Origin: Candidatus Mnemosynella bozhongmuii
GTDB lineage: Archaea > Halobacteriota > Archaeoglobi > Mnemosynellales > Mnemosynellaceae
Length of the DNA stretch: 8,242 nucleotides
Direction: 5' to 3'
Assembly: GCA_014361165.1 (NCBI GenBank)
Contig: JACIWD010000086.1
Span: forward strand, 1 to 8,242
Shown one piece after another: positions 5,594 to 8,242 of the stretch. Under the pieces are notes generated by a model that was not told the DNA's origin, did not search any database, and worked only from the letters and a program-made list of their open reading frames with translations. The position numbers were made by a program, and so were the translations under genes. The first letter of the stretch is position 1. Each line of letters begins with the position of its first letter.

Positions 5594-6310
5594 ATGAAAA
5601 GAATTCTGTTTCTCTTTTTCGCTCTCCTTCTTTCAGGATGTCTCCAGCCAGTTGAGGAGAGTTTCACTCATGAGGTGGAATATGAGGTCTCGATTTCCTT
5701 CAGAGAAATTTCAGAGATCGAGCAAACCAACGTTACACTGCTCATTCCTTTTCCTGCAGTGAGAGGAGATGTGATTGAACCGAGGAACATGTCAGTTCCA
5801 GAAGGATGGAGAGCTGAGATCGTGGAGAGCCCCCATGGAAGGATGCTCAGGCTGACTGGCGAGAGCATTAAAACATGGAAGATGAAGCCCATACCGGTTG
5901 GAATTGAGGAAGGGAACAACACGCCAAAGCAGACGCCTCAGCTTGTTAAGAGACCAGCCTCGTATGAATTCAAGCTCAACCTCAGACTGAACAGAGAGGT
6001 GAACACTCTAAATCCGATCGGAGAGGAGTATCTGCTCGAACCGAAATTCAATCTCGGAGAGATGGAGTGCCCGGAGGATGATCCGCATTACAGAAACACG
6101 AGATGCTTTAACTACACCACCTTCATTTACTATGAATCAGAACCGTTCGTTAATGCGAGTCTCTCAATCTGGCTGAACGGAAGAAACAGCTGGTTCCAGA
6201 TGGGATGGACAGGTAACGAGTTCAACGACAGAATTTACGTCGAAAATCTGAGAGAGGGATGGAATGAGGTGAGAGGACTGCTCGAAACCGGCATAGGTGT
6301 TTACAGATGA
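5594..6310 (+). CDS. Predicted secreted lipoprotein of unknown function
   Basis: The family is not recognised. The 238-residue protein starts with a classic signal: a positively charged MKR, a hydrophobic core ILFLFFALLL, and the lipobox L13-S14-G15-C16, which would be lipid-anchored on the outer face of the membrane. The remainder is hydrophilic and apparently beta-rich, with alternating strands such as HEVEYEVSISFREI and VTLLIPFPAV. It carries several N-x-S/T sequons (NVT, NMS, NYT, NAS), consistent with an N-glycosylated surface protein. Two cysteines beyond the lipobox (in EMECPED and TRCFNY) could form one disulfide. No membrane helix is seen at the C-terminus. ATG 5594 has a TATA box 27 bases upstream and no SD, which suggests leaderless expression. 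Its stop overlaps the next gene as ATGA, so the two are probably co-translated. Confidence 0.82.
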   Translation: MKRILFLFFALLLSGCLQPVEESFTHEVEYEVSISFREISEIEQTNVTLLIPFPAVRGDVIEPRNMSVPEGWRAEIVESPHGRMLRLTGESIKTWKMKPIPVGIEEGNNTPKQTPQLVKRPASYEFKLNLRLNREVNTLNPIGEEYLLEPKFNLGEMECPEDDPHYRNTRCFNYTTFIYYESEPFVNASLSIWLNGRNSWFQMGWTGNEFNDRIYVENLREGWNEVRGLLETGIGVYR

Positions 6311-6555
6311 GCAGAATAGCCCGAATCTCGGGTGCACTCATCGGAGCTTTGTTCGGTCTGCTTTTTCCAGTGCTCCTTGTTGTGCTGAAGGCACCAACTG
6401 ACTTTTTTGTGCTTTTCGCACCACTCTCTATGTTTGTTCCTCCAAGAAAACTTGAACTGAGCACATATCTTGCAATTTCAGCTTTGAATTGGGCTATCTA
6501 CGGTGCAGTTGTCGCTCATTCCTTCGCAAAAATTCGGGAGAAATGGAAAAAATGA
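6307..6555 (+). CDS. Small membrane protein with two predicted helices
   Basis: The family is not recognised. The 82 residues hold a first hydrophobic segment at about 7-28 (ISGALIGALFGLLFPVLLVV), a second at about 32-45, and a third, ALNWAIYGAVVAHSFA, near 59-74, followed by a basic tail (KIREKWKK). Two to three membrane passes are likely, with the tail in the cytoplasm by the positive-inside rule. The start ATG overlaps the lipoprotein stop (ATGA), and AGGTG (6295-6299) lies seven bases upstream, so it is translationally coupled with the lipoprotein. A joint role at the membrane is inferred from this pairing only. Confidence 0.75.
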   Translation: MSRIARISGALIGALFGLLFPVLLVVLKAPTDFFVLFAPLSMFVPPRKLELSTYLAISALNWAIYGAVVAHSFAKIREKWKK

Positions 6556-6588
6556 GCAATTCCTAGATTTCTCTCAGAGTTGCAACCC
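6556..6588. other. Short convergent spacer between two genes
   Basis: This 33-base gap separates the ends of two converging genes. It contains a small palindrome CTCTCAGAG (6571-6579) but no T run on the plus strand. On the minus strand T6 at 6552-6547, inside the end of the small membrane protein gene, could terminate the leftward transcript. No gene fits here. Confidence 0.4.
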
Positions 6589-7332
6589 TCACCCTCTTAT
6601 TATGATGCTCGCATCCTCTCTGAACGGATTCCTTCTCATGGCAAGCGAGAACAGATACGGGTAGTTCTTCTGGATGTGCTGCATGTATTCAACCCACTCG
6701 ATTATGAGGAGGTTGTAGGCTCTTTCCGTGTCAGTCTTCAGATGCTCCATGTCGCTCTCCGGGAGATCCTCAAAAGATTCTCTCCCATTCAGCTCTTCTG
6801 CAAGGTGAAAGATGGTCTGAAGCATCTGCGTGAAAGATTCGTGTTCAATCAGCACAGGATTTTCAAGAAGTCTTATTAGAAAGTCCATTTTCTGTGAGAG
6901 AAACTCCCTCAAATCTCTCAGATTGAGCCTCCTTATATCAACATCTCCTCTGTAATCTTTCAATCTCCTGAGAGTCCTCGAAAAATCCAGATCATCCCAG
7001 CTCTCGTCAATGTGGAGCATCTCATCAATTTCATCCAGATTTCTATCAGCTGAAGATATGTATCTCAGCAGCTCTGTTCCGAGTGTGCTGAAGAAGACTC
7101 CGATAACCATGTTCAGCTTTTCGAGAACTGCACTTCTTTCCCTCTCCCTGAGCATCTCATGAACTATGAGGGTCACGAGCAGAACCTCAATCGGGAGAAA
7201 TGCGAGATCTCCGAGAGCATAAATCAGGATGTGGTGAATGTCCCTGAATATGATGTAATGGAGGACATAGAGGGCGAATGAGATGATGAGCAGATAGATT
7301 CCGAGTGAGATCTGCCATCTCTGAAGTTTCAT
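6589..7332 (-). CDS. Uncharacterised membrane-anchored helical protein
   Basis: The function is unknown. The 247-residue protein has two N-terminal membrane helices (about 8-29, LGIYLLIISFALYVLHYIIF, and 36-60, ILIYALGDLAFLPIEVLLVTLI), then a long acidic and basic cytoplasmic region that is almost all helix, including ERERSAVLEKLNMVIGVFF (64-82) and LREFLSQKMDFLIRLLENP (141-159). The end YPYLFSLAMRRNPF (224-237) is distinctive, and with the LEKLNMVIG segment it recalls an uncharacterised family I believe occurs in archaea and bacteria. No catalytic motif is visible. The frame can start at TTG 7341, but ATG 7332 is chosen because a TATA element lies 27 bases upstream of it and no SD fits either codon. 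It is transcribed divergently from hel308 and converges on the small membrane protein gene. Confidence 0.8.
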   Translation of the reverse strand: MKLQRWQISLGIYLLIISFALYVLHYIIFRDIHHILIYALGDLAFLPIEVLLVTLIVHEMLRERERSAVLEKLNMVIGVFFSTLGTELLRYISSADRNLDEIDEMLHIDESWDDLDFSRTLRRLKDYRGDVDIRRLNLRDLREFLSQKMDFLIRLLENPVLIEHESFTQMLQTIFHLAEELNGRESFEDLPESDMEHLKTDTERAYNLLIIEWVEYMQHIQKNYPYLFSLAMRRNPFREDASIIIRG

Positions 7333-7354
7333 GATCTTCAAAGGGAGAGCATCT

Positions 7355-7364
7355 CTTTAAAACC
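7355..7364 (-). promoter_or_regulatory. Leaderless promoter of the membrane-anchored protein gene
   Basis: The minus strand reads GGTTTTAAAG, a TATA box centred about 27 bases before ATG 7332. This places the transcription start on the ATG and argues against TTG 7341. Confidence 0.55.
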
Positions 7365-7386
7365 TTACCATTTCTTTCATTCCGCC

Positions 7387-7405
7387 TGCAAAACCTTTTT
7401 TAAAT
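7387..7405 (+). promoter_or_regulatory. Leaderless promoter of hel308
   Basis: GCAAAACCTTTTTTAAATC contains a BRE-like AAAACC and a TATA box TTTTTTAAA centred about 27 bases before ATG 7427. No SD precedes the ATG. Confidence 0.6.
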
Positions 7406-7426
7406 CCTCCCTCTCACTCAATTTCG

Positions 7427-8242
7427 ATGCATATTTCAGAGCTTCCTCTTCCGGAAAAATTCATTTCATATTTCAGAGAAAAGGGAATAGAAGAGCTCTA
7501 TCCTCCTCAGGAGGAGGCCATAAAGGCCGGAGCTCTGGATGGAAGAAACCTTCTCGTCTCAATTCCGACCGCAAGCGGAAAGACATTCATAGCAGAGGTT
7601 GCCATGATAAGGGCCTTTCTCGAAGGGAAAAAATCAATCTACATTGTTCCCCTGAAGGCTCTTGCAAACGAGAAATACGAGGAGTTCTCCCGGCTCAGAC
7701 CTCTTGGAATCTCGGTTGCGATTTCAACCGGAGATTATGATAAAAGAGATGAGCATCTCGGAAATTACGATATTGTTGTCATGACCTCCGAGAAGGCTGA
7801 CTCGCTTCTCAGAAATGATGCCCAGTGGATGAGAGAAATCGGGCTTGTGGTTGTTGACGAGGTCCACCTCATCGACTCTCCGGAGAGAGGTCCGACCCTT
7901 GAGGTCATGATAACGAGGCTCAGGAGACTCATACCCGGAATTCAGATAGTGGCTCTAAGCGCAACGGTCTCAAATTCTGCTGAGCTTGCGGACTGGTTGA
8001 ACGCCTCTCTTGTCAGGAGCAACTGGAGGCCTGTTGAGCTTAAAGAGGGAGTTTTTTACAGGGGTAAAATCCATTTCGAGCGTGAGACGGTCGAGGTTAA
8101 GGGCTCCGGAGATCCAGTTTCAGCGCTTGTTCTCGACACAATCTCGAATGGAGGTCAGTGTCTCGTTTTTGAGAATACCAGGAGAAATGCTGAGAGCAGG
8201 GCAAAGAAAATCGCATCTGAATGCAATTTGAGTGGAAGCAGG
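7427..8242 (+). CDS. hel308: ATP-dependent DNA helicase Hel308, N-terminal part (cut by window end)
   Basis: This is a superfamily 2 Ski2-like 3'-5' DNA helicase that acts at stalled replication forks and in recombination repair in archaea. The first 272 codons are present without a stop; the full protein is usually about 680-720 residues. Motifs in order are the Q motif YPPQEEA (25-31), Walker A PTASGKT (47-53), PLKALANEKYE (75-85), STGDYDKRDEHLG (100-112), TSEKADSLLRN (120-130), the DEVH box (144-147), motif III SATVSN (178-183), the linker DWLNASLVRSNWRPVELKEG, and FENTRRNAE (248-256) at the start of the second RecA domain. The order and wording closely follow the Archaeoglobus fulgidus Hel308. 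The ratchet and HLH domains lie beyond the window. The ATG has a TATA box 27 bases upstream and is likely leaderless. Confidence 0.95.
   Translation, partial: MHISELPLPEKFISYFREKGIEELYPPQEEAIKAGALDGRNLLVSIPTASGKTFIAEVAMIRAFLEGKKSIYIVPLKALANEKYEEFSRLRPLGISVAISTGDYDKRDEHLGNYDIVVMTSEKADSLLRNDAQWMREIGLVVVDEVHLIDSPERGPTLEVMITRLRRLIPGIQIVALSATVSNSAELADWLNASLVRSNWRPVELKEGVFYRGKIHFERETVEVKGSGDPVSALVLDTISNGGQCLVFENTRRNAESRAKKIASECNLSGSR

Noticed and set aside
7339..7341. TTG start for the membrane-anchored protein
   Set aside because: It has no SD, and the TATA box at 7355-7364 sits only about 18 bases away. ATG 7332 fits the 27-base spacing.
8010..8231. 73-codon plus-strand frame near the right end
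   Set aside because: It is an alternate frame inside hel308, whose own frame stays open and carries helicase motifs to the window edge.
1..8242. CRISPR array, tRNA or rRNA gene, transposon or toxin-antitoxin pair
   Set aside because: I saw no regularly spaced repeats, cloverleaf, transposase motif, terminal inverted repeats or recognised toxin motif. A tRNA scan and a repeat finder would settle this.

Overview
The window looks like chromosomal DNA from a hyperthermophilic euryarchaeon, most likely of the Archaeoglobales (Archaeoglobus, Ferroglobus or Geoglobus type). The evidence is a Hel308 helicase start, an archaeal DapL-LysA-DapF lysine set, arginine coded mainly by AGA/AGG, archaeal TATA promoters, Shine-Dalgarno (SD) sites matching an AUCACCUCC 16S tail, and several genes that look leaderless. 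The genus is an inference; no rRNA is present. I see no tRNA, CRISPR array, insertion sequence or integrase.

Layout from left to right. (1) 1-1355, minus strand: a T-rich terminator, a TauE/SafE-type membrane transporter, the decayed C-terminal half of a universal stress protein, and a carboxymuconolactone-decarboxylase/AhpD-like protein, in one apparent operon (order of transcription: AhpD-like, Usp remnant, TauE). (2) 1439-2005, plus strand: an Lrp/AsnC-like regulator with a cysteine-rich tail, divergent from block 1 and a candidate regulator of it. (3) 2006-5474, minus strand: a tight operon dapL-lysA-dapF-ferredoxin. DapL makes LL-diaminopimelate directly from tetrahydrodipicolinate, DapF epimerises it to meso-DAP and LysA decarboxylates that to lysine. 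A 56-residue 2[4Fe-4S] ferredoxin sits one base after dapF. (4) 5594-6555, plus strand: a predicted lipoprotein and a small two-helix membrane protein whose genes overlap by ATGA. (5) 6589-7332, minus strand: an uncharacterised membrane-anchored helical protein. (6) 7427-8242, plus strand: the first 272 codons of hel308, cut by the window edge.

Genes are densely packed, with no gene-free stretch over 300 bases. Starts fall in two classes. First-in-transcript genes such as the lipoprotein, the 247-residue membrane protein and hel308 have a TATA box centred about 27 bases before ATG and no SD, so they are probably leaderless. dapL, lysA, dapF, the regulator, TauE and the small membrane protein have SD sites. 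I found no clear undescribed multi-gene system. The points most worth a second look are the Usp deletion scar, the Cys-tailed regulator next to the AhpD/TauE genes, the ferredoxin attached to the lysine operon, and the uncharacterised lipoprotein/membrane pair.
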